Shown here: positions 21,787 to 33,736 of the stretch, piece by piece
Position numbering within the stretch: position 1 is the stretch's first letter
Layout of the letters: every line of letters begins with the position of its first letter
Assembly (NCBI RefSeq): GCF_910592395.1
Contig: NC_088326.1
Span: 10,607,001-10,671,000 of the forward strand
Source: Lineus longissimus
Lineage: Eukaryota > Nemertea > Pilidiophora > Heteronemertea > Lineidae
Length of the DNA: 64,000 nt
Direction: 5' to 3'
Made by a program: the position numbers and the translations under genes
Notes under the pieces: generated by a model
What the model was told of the DNA's origin: nothing
Databases searched by the model: none
Seen by the model: the letters and a program-made list of their open reading frames with translations, nothing else

Positions 21787-23212
21787 GTGAAAACAGATCA
21801 TATCATATTCCTTGGGATAAATTAAAATAGGAGTGCGGGAACAAGGTTTTTTAGCAGGAGGAAAGCGAGAACATTTTGCGCCGTCGTATTCCGATTTGGC
21901 TGGTTAGTGGTGAAATCTGCTTTTAATTTTGCAAATTAACATATTCGTTTCTCTAGTTCTAACGTTGTCTGAATTAAAGATGCTTTCCCAATGCTTGACT
22001 GGTCTGGCAAGAGGCATTGCCAGGAAAACGTGACGTCATTTTGGCCATTCTTCTTACCGCACGCCCTCTCTCTCCGTAAAAGTTCCTGACATGGTGTGAA
22101 GTGGGAGGGCGCACAATGGGAACCACACTGCCGCGATGTTAATAGTTTCTATTTATAGAATTCAGCGGCAGAGATTTTAGGCACGGAAAAAGTGGATTAA
22201 CTCGACTAATCTCAATGGATTTTACCCATGAATGTTTTCAAGGCGAGAGAAACATCTGATTTAAGTACTGCGCTTATTAGATTTCATGTTCAGGCCGAAG
22301 ATTGGCCTAAAACGTGGACGAAAAGAGTGCATTATTATCGAGTGTTGGAGAGGTCACGTGATTGGACAAGAAACTTTTAGCTGTCAACATCAATGGCTAT
22401 AATAAATATACTCCTACAGAATAGTAGAACTAATAGAACTAATTTCCGAAGTTTCCAATAGTTTGAACACAAATCAAAACATCGCCCATCAGCTGGACTC
22501 AGATCTGCATAAATTACGATAAATAATGAAGTCGTCGCTTCAATTTCGCAAAGAAAGTTGACTCCATTCGAAGGTTGTTTTGACCAAATTCTGTTGAACT
22601 CATCGTTGTGAGGGCATTTGAACACATTCTCGTTGATCTTTTCTATAAACGTGTAAAGTTTCGTACCAAAATACGTTTCCGTAAAGGCTTAAAAAGAAAA
22701 TTTGTCACTTACAAAATCATCGCTCCGGTAGAAATAAAAAGGTCACCGCCATTTTCTTGATGATAGTACTCCAGGTAACCGGCGGGAAATTTAAAGCGGG
22801 GTCATCCGGGGTCAAACAACAGTTTTGCTCACTACCGCCAACTGGTGATATAAATCCACACTAATCTATTTTATATCAAAACTTCTGTATCATGAAGACC
22901 TTTTCAACTTTATTTCGAGCTTTTATCTGCTGGAATAGAGCGTCAAAAAATTGTTTTTTCATTTACGCATTTTGCCCCCTGGGGAGCTGAATTTGAGTCG
23001 AATCGCCCAAATTTTTTTCCGAAAGCAACATTTTCTGCGGTGTTTATAAGCAAGACTAGATTTGAAGTGCCTCGGTTGTATGATTACAAAATGCCCAACT
23101 TTGCCTACAGATGGATGGATGGATGGAAGGATGGCAGGATGGGTGGAAGGACGGACACCAATCGAATAGCTATTTGACTAGCTCCGCTGACTTTGTCAGC
23201 TGAGCTAAAAAC

Positions 23213-24394
23213 GGCCCTGAATAACATAAGATATGGGATAAGATATATTCTGTAAATTGGAGAGATATTTGTCAAGCATTTATTTCGCGAAAAAAGTATC
23301 GGAACTCGTTGTTTGGCTATATGCTACATTGTGCATCTTGGTCATGTCCTCAGTTACCACCAAAATGCGTTTTCCTTTGCTGTAGTATTTCCTCTTGTAA
23401 AATTCTTACGAATAAGCATTGGTATAAGATTCTTTGACGACGTCGCGGAACATGTCTGCTAAGATAATGTGACTTGTTAAGTGCCAGTTAAAGGTCTCTG
23501 TTTTAAAAAGGAAAATCCTTGTTGATGTCAATTTATGAGGAAACCGTCAAACCCAGCACCAAAAATAGGCATCCCTGTTACTTTAGAAATATTCCAAGGA
23601 CCACGAACATCGACAATGCTAATCCCCCCCCCCCCCCCCTGATCAGACGATCTCTAGCTTGAGTCTGAATAAAAATTGTCACTCGCGCCAATGCTATATG
23701 ACGTCGCCAAATTAATCTCTAGCTTTGGTCTGGACTGGTCCTTTAAAATAGGCTTCGATCCGCTACGCTCTACTTGTAGTAGGGCGGGCCAGTGCCGGTC
23801 TAGGGTCTGGACGTGGTTGTTTAGAACAATACTGAAGGAGATAGCACCAAGTTGAGTTGTGACATAAGTGACAAAACTTGTTTTAAAAACCTGACCCTGA
23901 AGACAAAGTAGAGGAGACAGGTTTGATTGGACACAGCACGGATGTATTATGTGATAGACAACTTCTTGTCTTATCAGCTTATCAACCTATGCGACTCGCA
24001 AGAGTTAATTAGGTAGCATTGTAACAAGTGAAACGTACGCGTGAGGAACCGTCAGAAAATAAAGGTCATATTAATAAAACTGACTTGTTTTTTTTACTTA
24101 AAACAGTGTATGAAATTGAGAGTTATTAATATGTGACCGGGGGGTTATAAAAGATCGAGCATATTTTCTTCTCTTACTGAAGGACAATAAAGAGTCATGT
24201 TGGACAAAAAGACGCCATTTCAAATGTCAATTAACATGTAACTTTGCTGCATCGGGAGACAGGCCTTGGCTTTCAAGATCCAGTCGTTCAAAACAGGTTC
24301 CGGTTAATTGGTCTAATTAACTTCCCGGAGAAAGCCAAGGTTAACGCCAGCGTTAAGGTGATAAAACCAGTTTGAACATGATAGCAGTCTCATG
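23213..24394 (+). repeat. Resumed diverged unit flank after TRIM-3
   Basis: It matches the flank downstream of TRIM-1 from about 3822 on (AACGGCCCTGAATAACA, then AATTGGAGAGATATTTGTC), much diverged. It has a poly-C run near 23626-23638 and later the GAAGACAAAGTAGAGGAGACAGG motif (compare 4665). No gene is supported. Confidence 0.6.
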
Positions 24395-24989
24395 AATTGA
24401 TAAACAGTGGAATCATGGACTCCCCTCGAGCAAAATTTCGGTCAACACTTGTGAGACAATGGCAGTGACGTCATATATTACTTCAAATTATCAGTCTGTT
24501 CAAGAATAACAAAACTCTTTATACTTCAGTTGTTTTTGGCCTGCTCGAGTACCTCGGTGGAAAGGTTTTCACCGGTGGAAACCTCTAAAATATTAACAAA
24601 ACTAAACAAAAAAGTTAAAAACCTCCGAAAAAAATACAAATTGCATTTTTATTCAAAATGTCCCTTATGGGCTTCCGTACTGTCGCGACGTTTTACTGGA
24701 CGCACGACCGAGGGACTCAGATTTCAGAAATATACGAGATGACTAGGAATGGGGATTTTGCACATAATGCCTGGAATTCAGGATTTTAAATCGGCACTGT
24801 GCAACAATATTATGTCCTACTTTTTTACCTGGTATTCGAGCAGGCCATAAACAACTGAAGTGTCAAGAGCTTTGTTTTTCTGGGACAGACTGATAATTTG
24901 AAGTAATATATGACGTCACTACCATTGTCTCACAAGTGTTGGCCGAAATTTTGCTCGAGGGGAGTCCATGATTCCACCGTTTATCAATT
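24395..24989. mobile_element. Foldback MITE
   Basis: About 160-bp inverted arms (24395-24556 and 24828-24989) pair nearly perfectly at their outer parts (AATTGATAAAC, then GGAATCATGGACTCCCCTCG). The centre is AT-rich and holds a short frame (24530-24742) that looks accidental. No clear target duplication was found. It is a non-autonomous hairpin element of unknown superfamily. Confidence 0.75.
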
Positions 24990-25760
24990 AACGAGACCGC
25001 AATACGCCCACTTCTTCGAGATCAGTCAACTTGAAAGGATCTTAGCTAGTGATGAGGCCGCTATACGCTAACTTCCTCGAGGACGGTCAACATGAACCCA
25101 CTAAGTTGTGTGGAACGAGGCTAGGGGACAAAATGATCTCAGTAATATAATTGACGAGACCGCTATACGCATGTAAACTGGAAAGGACATCATCTGTGAA
25201 GAAACATAATTATTGAGGTCAAAGCCAGCAGTAATGACAGTTTGCTACACTGCGCAGACATTAATATAGAGTCTTCATTGACAGTTTTGAGAGAACGATT
25301 GGACCTATACGGACATTCTCTAACCCTGGACTATTATACTGATATTAGTATGACAATCTCTTCAAGTCGTTCTTTAGCAGAGCTTAAACCATGGAAAGGA
25401 CAGAAATAGTCTAGTTGGATGTTTCAGGTAAGAGCGTATTTGCAGAGGTTTTCATTATTTACATCTTCGATCTTATTTGCATGTCAAACGTTATTCGTTG
25501 ACCAATCAAATATGTTTTAGCTCAACATGATACCAGGGGCAGTGCAGGTGATCATTGGAGTGCACAATGACCCCTGGGTAAACGAGGTTGGGGAAGACTC
25601 TCAACTGACGGACGGTCTCAAATAAAAGACGCTGTCAACCCTTTTATGTAAACTTTAAAAAGCAGATATCATTGTGTCTTATTATAACTCTATGGTCGGA
25701 TGTAATGATTTGTAATAGGTTGACGTGTTCTAACTTCAGACGAATTTACTTGAGGGGCAT
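24990..25760. other. Unassigned sequence
   Basis: I see no gene here. A short motif ACGAGACCGCTATACGC recurs in slightly varied form (about 24990, 25050, 25155). A CAG-GTAAGAG donor-like site lies at about 25427, but no linked coding exon could be shown. Confidence 0.4.
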
Positions 25761-26724
25761 AGGGTAGAATGGGGTAATTGTAGCCCCGGTTTATTTTTTG
25801 TATCCCCTGCATTGTTTGATGCATGGGGATATCAATCAATATCATAGGCAGGGGCTAATATGTAAAGTCAAGGACTTAGTGAGCCCCCTTTAGGTCGGGG
25901 GCGCACCCCCGAACCCCCCTACGATAGCGTAACGTTTTACCCAGTACAATGGAGGGGAACCCCCCCCCCCTAACCCCCATGTTGGGACCATCCATAGTTC
26001 CTTCCGACACATTTCTGTTTTGGTAAAGTTACATTGTGATTGTCCTTATTCATGCGCGGCCAAGCCCTAACCGTAGTTCCTAAAATCATTGATTTCTCGG
26101 TCCTCACAGTATGTCAGTTTTGAATTAGCAGTTGTTTTGGTAAAAATATGTCTTGTTGGAGTTTCTGAAACCTAGAGCGCTATTAAAGGCGGCTAGTAAG
26201 AAACTACGCATTTACTGTTGTTGCCGACGTATGTGTACACGGCTGAACTTGGGATGTGCGTCGGCCCCGTTTTGAAAAGCCGTCCAGTGCCAGTTGGTGC
26301 GTTTTTCGCTGATTTGTGCAAAATTCAACATACCTAAAAAGTTCAATGGTTGACCCCCGATTTTTTTTTGATTGTTGTGTAGCGTAAGCAACTGTCTTTC
26401 ATGGGAGAATGGGCACTGCAAGAATTATTCAGGAAGAAATGTATAATATTTGGGGGTTTTCGTGATTGTCTGGCCCAATTGGCAATATTGCCATTTTGGA
26501 TGGTGAACAGAGCTAGCAGCAAATGCGAAACTTATGATTTATTTAAAGAAATAAAATGCCCGATTTAACATCCTGCAGAATCACAGGAATCAGGCGTTTC
26601 CAGTGATATACGACACAAATGGGTTGTCCTCATGCATTCACTTTGGAAACGCATTTTAAAATAGATGTTACGTCCTGTTAATGGGGCACGTCTATGGTAG
26701 GCCGTAGGGGACATTAATGCCGAT

Positions 26725-27856
26725 TTAAGTTCTAGAACATAATTATTTATTGTCTAGCACGTAAATCAGCCTATCACAGAGCAGGAATTTAGTTCTAGCA
26801 CGTTAATCAACCAATCGGTGACCAGGAATAATGGTCTAGCACATAAATCAGCCTATCACAGTGCAGGAATTTAGTTCTAGCACGTTAATCAACCAATCGC
26901 TGACCGGGAATAATGGTCTAGCACATAAATCAGCCTATCACAGTGCAGGAATTTAGTTCTAGCACGTTAATCAACCAATTGCTGACCGGGAATAATGGTC
27001 TAGCACATAAATCAGCCTATCACAGTGCAGGAATTTAGTTCTAGCACGTTAATCAACCAATCGCTGACCAGGAATAATGGTCTAGAACATAAATCAGCCA
27101 ATTGCAACCAACCTACTTCGGATATCTTCGTGATTTTCCGGGCGCACTCGTGGTGTGTTATCTGCGGCCATATTGGATTAAATTGTCAAAACTTTTCAGT
27201 TCACCAAATCTCAGCCTGTAAATTATGAAATGGCGCGCCGCCTGAATGATATTCACCAATTTTACGATAATTTTCGAAGCAGCGTGAATGCTTGTTGTCG
27301 GTCACTCATAGCAGAGGAAAATAACGCTGCCAATTCTCAATCTGTACTTCGACAATTGGAGGGTCTAAGAAGAGATCTCTTTCTTGCAAGGGCAGGGAGG
27401 GAGCCCCTGCTCACTCCAGAGCAATTCAGGGAGATCTCCACGCGGGAAATATGAAATGTTTGAAACGATGGTTGCCATTGGCTGATTTATGTTCTAGACC
27501 GTAATGAATTTATGTCCAACACGGCCCTCATGCCAATCACCATAGCTATTTATGTGCTAGACCATTATTCCTGGTCAGCGATTGGTTGATTAACGTGCTA
27601 GAACTTAATTCCTGCACTGTGATAGGCTGATTTATGTGCTAGACCATTATTCCTGGTCAGCGATTGGTTGATTAACGTGCTAGAACTTAATTCCTGCACT
27701 GTGATAGGCTGATTTATGTGCTAGACCATTATTCCTGGTCAGCGATTGGTTGATTAACGTGCTAGAACTTAATTCCTGCACTGTGATAGGCTGATTTATG
27801 TGCTAGACCATTATTCCTGGTCAGCAATTTGTTGATTAACGTGCTAGAACTAAATT
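26725..27856. mobile_element. Foldback element with inverted tandem arrays
   Basis: The left arm (about 26725-27113) repeats an 82-bp unit made of two diverged 41-bp halves, TCTAGCACATAAATCAGCC... and TCTAGCACGTTAATCAACC.... The right arm (about 27469-27856) carries the same array in reverse complement. A 355-bp centre with a small ORF separates them. The architecture (long inverted arms of tandem repeats) is that of foldback transposons such as sea-urchin TU or Drosophila FB/Galileo; the comparison is structural, not by sequence. Confidence 0.85.
27230..27454 (+). CDS. Small ORF at the centre of the foldback element
   Basis: A 74-codon frame begins at GAAATGG and reads MARRLNDIHQFYDNFRSS.... 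It has an amphipathic, probably helical N-terminal half (QSVLRQLEGLRRDLFLA) and ends AGREPLLTPEQFREISTREI. It does not look like shadow translation: codon use is varied and the composition is protein-like. The GR-x-LLTPEQF stretch faintly recalls the GRPxxxIPxEQL motif of animal integrase-core proteins, which would make it a captured first exon. That is a guess from memory. It could equally be a foldback-specific protein. Upstream is a TTTTCAG acceptor-like site (about 27199). Confidence 0.4.
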   Translation: MARRLNDIHQFYDNFRSSVNACCRSLIAEENNAANSQSVLRQLEGLRRDLFLARAGREPLLTPEQFREISTREI

Positions 27857-28315
27857 CGCTTACCCGAATTTTTCACGCAACTATATCTAAATAGAGATAG
27901 TTCTAGTTTGTGATTCATTTTGATACTTCAGATTTGGGCAGAAGACCAATATAACTTCGTCATCAGTGTGGTTTTAAGCAGGAAAGACGTATTTGTTTTT
28001 CTTAAAGTGCCTTTTTTGGACGTTTGCGATTAGATTGTTTTGTTTATGTCACGTGACCTTGAACATGAAAGTAGTTTAATTATTGGCCGCTAGGTTGCAG
28101 AATGTCGCTCACCCAAATTCTTCACGCAAATAGAGCTAGTTTTAGGTTTGTGATTCAATTTGATACTTTAGATTTGGGCAGTAGACCAATATAACTTCGT
28201 CATCAGTGTGGTTTTAAGCAGGAAAAATGTATTTGTTTTTCTTAAAGTGCCTTTTTTAGACGGCTGTGCGCGATAAAATTGATTTGTTTATGTCACGTGA
28301 CCTCGACCATGTCGA
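27857..28315. repeat. Tandem duplication beside the foldback arm
   Basis: Two copies of about 220 bp (about 27865-28080 and 28110-28315) share TTTGGGCAG-AGACCAATATAAC and TTTTAAGCAGGAAA-type blocks and end near ATGTCACGTGACCT. They are diverged by several percent. No gene is seen. Confidence 0.65.
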
Positions 28316-28673
28316 CACAAAATTGAAATAAACCACCCTTTTCTGTCATTATTTAGGACGGAATATTTCCCTAAATAAAAATATAAATATAATTGGCCAA
28401 TTTCTTAAGCATATGTAGCGAATTCCAATAAGGATTTAAATTAATTTCAACCAATGGGATACCAACCACTACCGGAAGAGCGCGGAGAAATCGTAAAGTA
28501 AACGGAGTTAATTCAGCGCCATTTTGAAAAACCAAAAAAAATTGTTTGTAGCCTATGCAAGTTACTCTCGTCATTTCTCGTCATTATACTCTCGCACACG
28601 CGTGTATCTTAAGAGCCCCTCCTAAGAAGGGGGCTTACAATTAAACCGGGGCTACAATTACCCGATTCTACCT

Positions 28674-29016
28674 TATCTGCTAATATTTTTTTACATTGTA
28701 TTGATACAAATTCGAAGTGTTAAACCTGGTAAACCTATCCAGTTTTGGGGGTGTTTGCGGGCAAGGACACACCCTCTATAGAGAAGAGGAAACAGGTCGG
28801 CCGATGAATTTGTCCATACTGATATTTAGACTTGCAACACCAAGCAAAATTCAAATTCTGAAGAGTGTCGTTTTTTCACCGAATGCTCCAAACTCACCTT
28901 CGCAAATAAAATCGGTGTAGAAGTTGCTGTTATTAGTTTATGCTATTCCCAAGAGTGGCAGTGATGGTTGCATTTGGTCTCTATTTAATGTGAGACTTGA
29001 GACCGTCTGTGAATGC
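28674..29016. other. Unassigned sequence
   Basis: There is no recognisable gene or repeat. The short frame at 28717-28920 has no family features. Unit flank homology begins at about 29017 with ATGTACCAGGATCG. Confidence 0.4.
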
Positions 29017-30446
29017 ATGTACCAGGATCGTACCTAGCGGGATACAGCGTCTTCGAAAAACCTGTTCGTCATACAGATTTAGACTCTTTTAGGACACAAT
29101 CTGATGTTAAATTGCCAAAGAGTTAAAAACGGCCCGGATACCATTAGATGGATAAGATATTTTTAGTAAATTGGATAGATATTTGTCATATAATTATTGT
29201 GCGATAAAAGTACCGGTATACTTTGTTTGGCACCATTACAGCATTAGGTCCAAGTTCATAGTTGCAGCCAAAATGCGTTTTTCCTATGCTGTATGCAGTA
29301 CATCTTCCTCTTTTAAAAATCCTTTGAAATTGTCATTGGTATAAGATCATATGATATTGGAGCATATCTTCTTAGCGTATTTTATGATGGGATTTATTGA
29401 TATACTATTGGTTTACTGGGACTGGGGGTTACTATATACCTTAGATCTAGCAAATCTTCCTCCCTTACTCGTCATGTTGGAAAAAATGTGCCGTTTTATG
29501 CATCGATTTACGTGTAACTTTGTATTGCTATATCGAGAGACAACCTCATACGGTGTCCTCCAAAACTATCACCCAAAACCGTTGGCGAAGCTCAAGCATC
29601 AGAAGACCACAAATGCTGCTCTGACTCTTCAGTTAGGATATCATATGACGACATCATCCCAGTACCATGAACATCGACAATTGGTCACCCATATGACAAC
29701 ATCATCCCAGCACCATGAACATCCACAACTGGTCACCCATTCGATCGGCTGGATTCGTTTATTTCCCACCAAATTACGTCACTCGCGCCAATGCAGCTGA
29801 GTACGTCCTCATCTGACAAGAACCAGATATCTGGGCGCTGTTGTTCAAAACAATTTCACTTACACCGATGGACTCTTTAAATTTACTTCACACGAATGAA
29901 AGTGACTAGTGATTTAACAAAGAGCCCTTCAAATAATTGACTCTTTGAAAGACTCTGGTTGACACTGGTGTTAGTGACAAAACCTGTTTTGAAGACCCAG
30001 GACCACAAGACATAATAGAGAAGACAGACATGTAGAAACGGATAATAATGTGATATACAACTGCATGTACATGTATGTCGTTTCAGCTCTTCGACCTATA
30101 TGTGACTTTAGGGTGTAGCGATAAACATGTATGTCATATATGGAACATCCAACACAATAGAGCTAGCGACAATGTTATGGCTGTGCCCAGTACAACACCT
30201 TGTCAATAGATGTCGTATCCAGCCATGCCTTGATGACAGCCATTCCAAATCATAAAGAAACTACATGTTGTTATTTACCATTGTCCATTGGCTACACAAT
30301 AAATACATCGCAAGCTAATGCGACACAATATCGTATTTCACGGGACGTAAAGGGTGTATTGTACGTGCCTTGCATAACTCATCAAGTAGTGTACAACACT
30401 TATGTGTATCAAGATACACTAGTGAAGACACCTTTCGGTGCTCTTA
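29017..30446 (+). repeat. Unit U3 downstream flank, TRIM gene absent
   Basis: It matches the flank following TRIM genes (ATGTACCAGGATCG to GACACCTTTCGGTG), but no TRIM coding region precedes it. It has a local duplication of the CATCATCCCAG-CATGAACATC segment near 29650-29720. The 149-codon open frame at 29351-29800 is interrupted by stops in U1, U2 and U5, so I treat it as non-coding. Confidence 0.8.
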
Positions 30447-32037
30447 GCAGAGGTGAGCTTATCCCATACCGTGGCGTCCGTCGTCCGTCGTCGTCGTCGT
30501 CGTCGTCGTCCGTCGTCGTCCGTCGTCCGTTAGCAGGGCACGTTTCGTAACTGTTAGAGCTATTGAGTTGAAACTTGGTACACATGTACCCTATTGTAAT
30601 GACACCTTGGAGACCAAGTTTCGGTCCGATTCGTTTCATGGTTTGGCCACCAGGGGGCCAAACGTTAAAAGTGAAAATATGCAATATCTCCCTTAATAGT
30701 AGTCGGGAAATTTTGAAAAAAATATGGTAGGTACTTCTAGCAAAGGTGCATCATATATCCTCCGGGTTTTTGATTTGACCTCCTTTTCAAGGTCACAGAG
30801 GTCAAAGTTTGCTGATTCACTGAACAGTAGCATGTTTCCTATCTATTTTAGCTAGAAGGTTTTAAACCAGTTTGGACATGCATCTGGGGATTCTCTGTTC
30901 CACCCCTAAAATTTCGGCCGTTCGGACATCAAATATGGCCGCCAGGCAGCCATCTTGAAAAATAAACACAGTACTATTACTCCGAAACTAATGATCGGAT
31001 TGCAACCAAATTTGATCTGGATGTATATCTATGTACTCTCTACTAAATCCTTGATTTTTTATCAAATGTGATAGCCAATATGGGTGCCAGGCGGGCATCT
31101 TGAAAAATTCTTAGTTTGGCCACCCGGGGGCCAAATTTAATGTCCAAAGTTAAAATGTTTGATTGCTCGTTTAATAGTGGTCTGATTTTCATAACATTTT
31201 TATGGTAGGTACTCCTAGCAAGGATACATCACATATCATACGGGTTTTTGATTTGACCTACTTTTCAAGATCACAGAGGTCAAATGGTGTAAATTGGCCG
31301 TTAGGATGTAACGATGGCACGTTTCTAAACTGCAATGACTATTGATCCCAAATTTGGTACACATTTATCCCTTAGTCAGGTGATCTCAGGGACCGAAGCT
31401 TGGTCCAATATGATTCACCACTTGACCACCAGGGGGCAAAATCCAAAAACCTTAAAAATGTGATTATTCCTTAACTTCTTGCCCGATTGCCACCAATTTG
31501 ATATCATGGGTACATCTAACCGCCATACAGTATATTTCACACAGGTTTTTAACTTGACCTTCTTGTCAAGGTCACAGAGGTCAAATGGCGTAAATTGGCC
31601 GTCAGGCCGTAACTATGGCACGTTTCTTAACTGCAATGACTATTGATCACAAATTAAGTACACATGTACCCCTTGGTCAGGTGATCTCAGGTACTGAAGT
31701 TTGGTGCGATCTGATTTGCCGTTTGGCCTCCAGGGAGGGGGCCAAATCCTAAATTCTTCAAAATGCCATTATTCTTAGTAATTACTTGCCCGATTGGCAC
31801 CAATTTATATCATAGGTACATCTAATTCTAACAACCATTCAATGTGTCACCCGGGTCTTCTTTGATTTGACCTACTTTTCAAGGTCACAGAGGTCGAATG
31901 TACTGTAAATTGGCCATTTTGGGGAAATTGTAATTGCTTGGACCTACATCAAACCTAACACTACATTACACAATACCATGATCTTTATCCATCTTTCCTC
32001 CACATGAGGTGAGCACAATGGCCCTGGCCATTTCATT
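30447..32037 (-). repeat. Modular dispersed repeat, copy B
   Basis: Opposite-orientation relative of 20134-21786, with the same AGGTCACAGAGGTCAAATG, CCACCAGGGGGCC and GGCACGTTTCT modules. Its right end reads GGTGAGCACAATGGCCCTGG. A CGTC-rich simple repeat (30474-30530) lies near its left end. It replaces about 590 bp of unit flank, which resumes at 32038 (TAATAAACCATCATCC). No gene is seen. Confidence 0.8.
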
Positions 32038-32837
32038 TAATAAACCATCATCCAAACACAGTAATGTCCGATTCCACCAAAACGTTTTCCAGCTGCGGTC
32101 ATCGCCACGATGGAACCATTTTCAGCCCAGCGGTAACTGTAGTATTTGGTGATTTAAATTATCAGCTCGGCGGGTTGGTGAGAAGCGGGAGTGTTGGTCA
32201 AAAGACGCCAGACGCACCCGCATTTTAATCACCAAATAAACGCTTGAGCCAAACGCACTGTGGCGCAGCGGCGACTTGCGCAGGAAACCCTTACCACTCT
32301 GATATACACTCCCCCCCCCCCAACACATTCTTCTCTAATTATCTTCTTACCTACATAGCCATGGGGGTAGGCTAGAAAACTATACGATATTGATATACCT
32401 TCTAAACCGTAAGTCGCCTAGTTTTCTTCTAACCTTCCTAGGGTTACATTATCTTTTAACCTCTCGACGAACAATTTGGTGACAAGGACACCCTCAATAA
32501 AAACATTGATTGTCGTCCTAAGGTGGTCATCAGGACACCTCTCTAGTAAGGACAGCAGGGTATCCTTGATAAAGAGGATTAGAATGTGTGTCATATGACT
32601 TTAGCTATCATTAGTATTCGATATGTTGATTTGGTAGAGGTTCTTACACTCTTAACCATAAACAACATCAAAAGAAGGATTTCCTTTTAGACATTTGCAC
32701 AATGTAAACTGTCATTTGAATGCAGTGTTGACAATGTTGTGCTCATTTCTAAACGCACGGGATATCTATATATGCTTTATATATTGAATATATCTTTATA
32801 GTATAGATATGGGACAGTTTTACGACAAATGGTGCTC
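32038..32837 (+). repeat. Unit U3 flank end
   Basis: Remaining downstream flank of U3, with an 11-base poly-C run at 32311-32321, leading into the AT-rich boundary before U4. No gene is supported. Confidence 0.75.
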
Positions 32838-33395
32838 ATTATTAATGTCACAAAGGTTGGTTGTCGTTGGCCTAATTTAAAAACTGTGTATCGAGTCATT
32901 TTATGAAATGGTGCCGATACAAACATGTGTAAGGAATTGATACAGAACTGAAGGTATAGTTTGGTTGTCTCATGACTTAACATGAAGAATGGAGCTTAAT
33001 TGATTTAGGCCAAAACCAATGCGCCTAACAGATGTTTTTGTACAAACAGACAGCTCCTTCGAACGGTAGTGTTGTGCGACAACCTTCACCGATAGTGTTG
33101 TACCGGTATCAATGTCCTTCCTCTAACAGCTATGTTGGCCCCAGTGTTCTGTGAGATAACCTATATTGATAATGAGGTACTGGTGTCAATTTCAATAATT
33201 CTCTAACAGCTCTATCTGAGCGAAGTTTGGCCCCGGTGTTGTATTTTAACCGAAGAGAACCGAAAAGGTATGCGTTATTCCGTGTCAGATTTTGATTTTT
33301 TTTCCTTTTTTGCGCAATTTGTTAATGGAAACTGGGTAATATTGCCCATAATAATGCCAATGGTCCTTTAATGACTGTTTTCTCATTTTATGGGA

Positions 33396-33736
33396 AGATC
33401 AGTGGCGTAGTGGTTAGAGCACCGGGCTCAAAATCAGGAGGTCGTGGGTTCGATTCTCGGAAGAGTCACTGCTGTTTCGTCTTTGTGTCTTTAAGCAAGG
33501 CACCTAACCCTACTTGCTTCTCTCCACCCAGGAGTAAATGGTATCTAGCTGGCAGAGTTGGCACACTATGAATGTCAGTCCTGAGCGCTGTATAGCTGCA
33601 GCTCGGACCAGTAATACTCCCAGAGAGTAGAGCTTGAACCAAGAATGTACAGGCCAATAGCTAGGGGTAATAATGTGAAGCGCTTTGAGCGACTGAAACC
33701 AGTTGTATTTAGCGCTATATAAGTCTCATAATTATG
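33396..33736 (+). mobile_element. tRNA-derived SINE
   Basis: The tRNA-like head is GTGGCGTAGTGGTTAGAGCA (A box) and GGTTCGATTCTCGG (B box). The body has TAAGCAAGGCACCTAACCC, and the tail TGAAGCGCTTTGAGCG ... TAGCGCTATATAAG. A near-identical copy is at 46584-46920, in the equivalent place in U6, so it was duplicated with the unit. It is not a functional tRNA gene: the arms do not pair as a full cloverleaf. Confidence 0.85.

Larger units (their letters stand above)
19384..23212 (+). mobile_element. Composite dispersed repeat inserted in the TRIM-3 flank
   Basis: The flank breaks after AAAAGTTAA and resumes at AAAACGGCCC, so about 3.8 kb is inserted. The left end reads ACAAGAGGCCCAAGGACC and the right end holds GGATGGATGGAAGGATGG-type repeats, then GCTGACTTTGTCAGCTGAGC. 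A second member of what looks like the same repeat type is nested inside (20134-21786). I see no convincing coding region, and 21790-23100 gives only short shadow frames. The class is uncertain: non-autonomous, ends not obviously inverted. Confidence 0.55.
25761..28673. mobile_element. 2.9-kb element with inverted ends
   Basis: The left end AGGGTAGAATGGGGTAATTG and right end (reverse complement AGGTAGAATCGGGTAATTG) form inverted termini of about 33 bp with a few mismatches (25761-25793, 28641-28673). Inside lies a foldback structure with a small ORF at its centre. No transposase is visible, and the target duplication is unclear. The whole may be one element with nested symmetry or two nested elements. 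Confidence 0.6.

Noticed and set aside
26725-27113. CRISPR-like array of regular repeats.
   Set aside because: Repeats are contiguous 41-bp tandem units without unique spacers, in an animal-type genome, and are mirrored in inverse at 27469-27856.
29351-29800. 149-codon frame in the unit flank (FIDILLVYWDWGLLYTLDL...), also open in part at 54019-54363.
   Set aside because: U1, U2 and U5 carry a stop (GGGGGTAAC) and other breaks in the same sequence; it behaves as a non-coding flank.
30474-30530. Coding Asp-rich or Ser-rich tract in the CGTC repeat.
   Set aside because: Simple repeat at the end of a dispersed element; open frames there are only a product of the repeat.
33404-33474. tRNA gene.
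   Set aside because: Head with A and B boxes is followed by a SINE body and repeated at 46592; it is a SINE, not a standalone tRNA gene.
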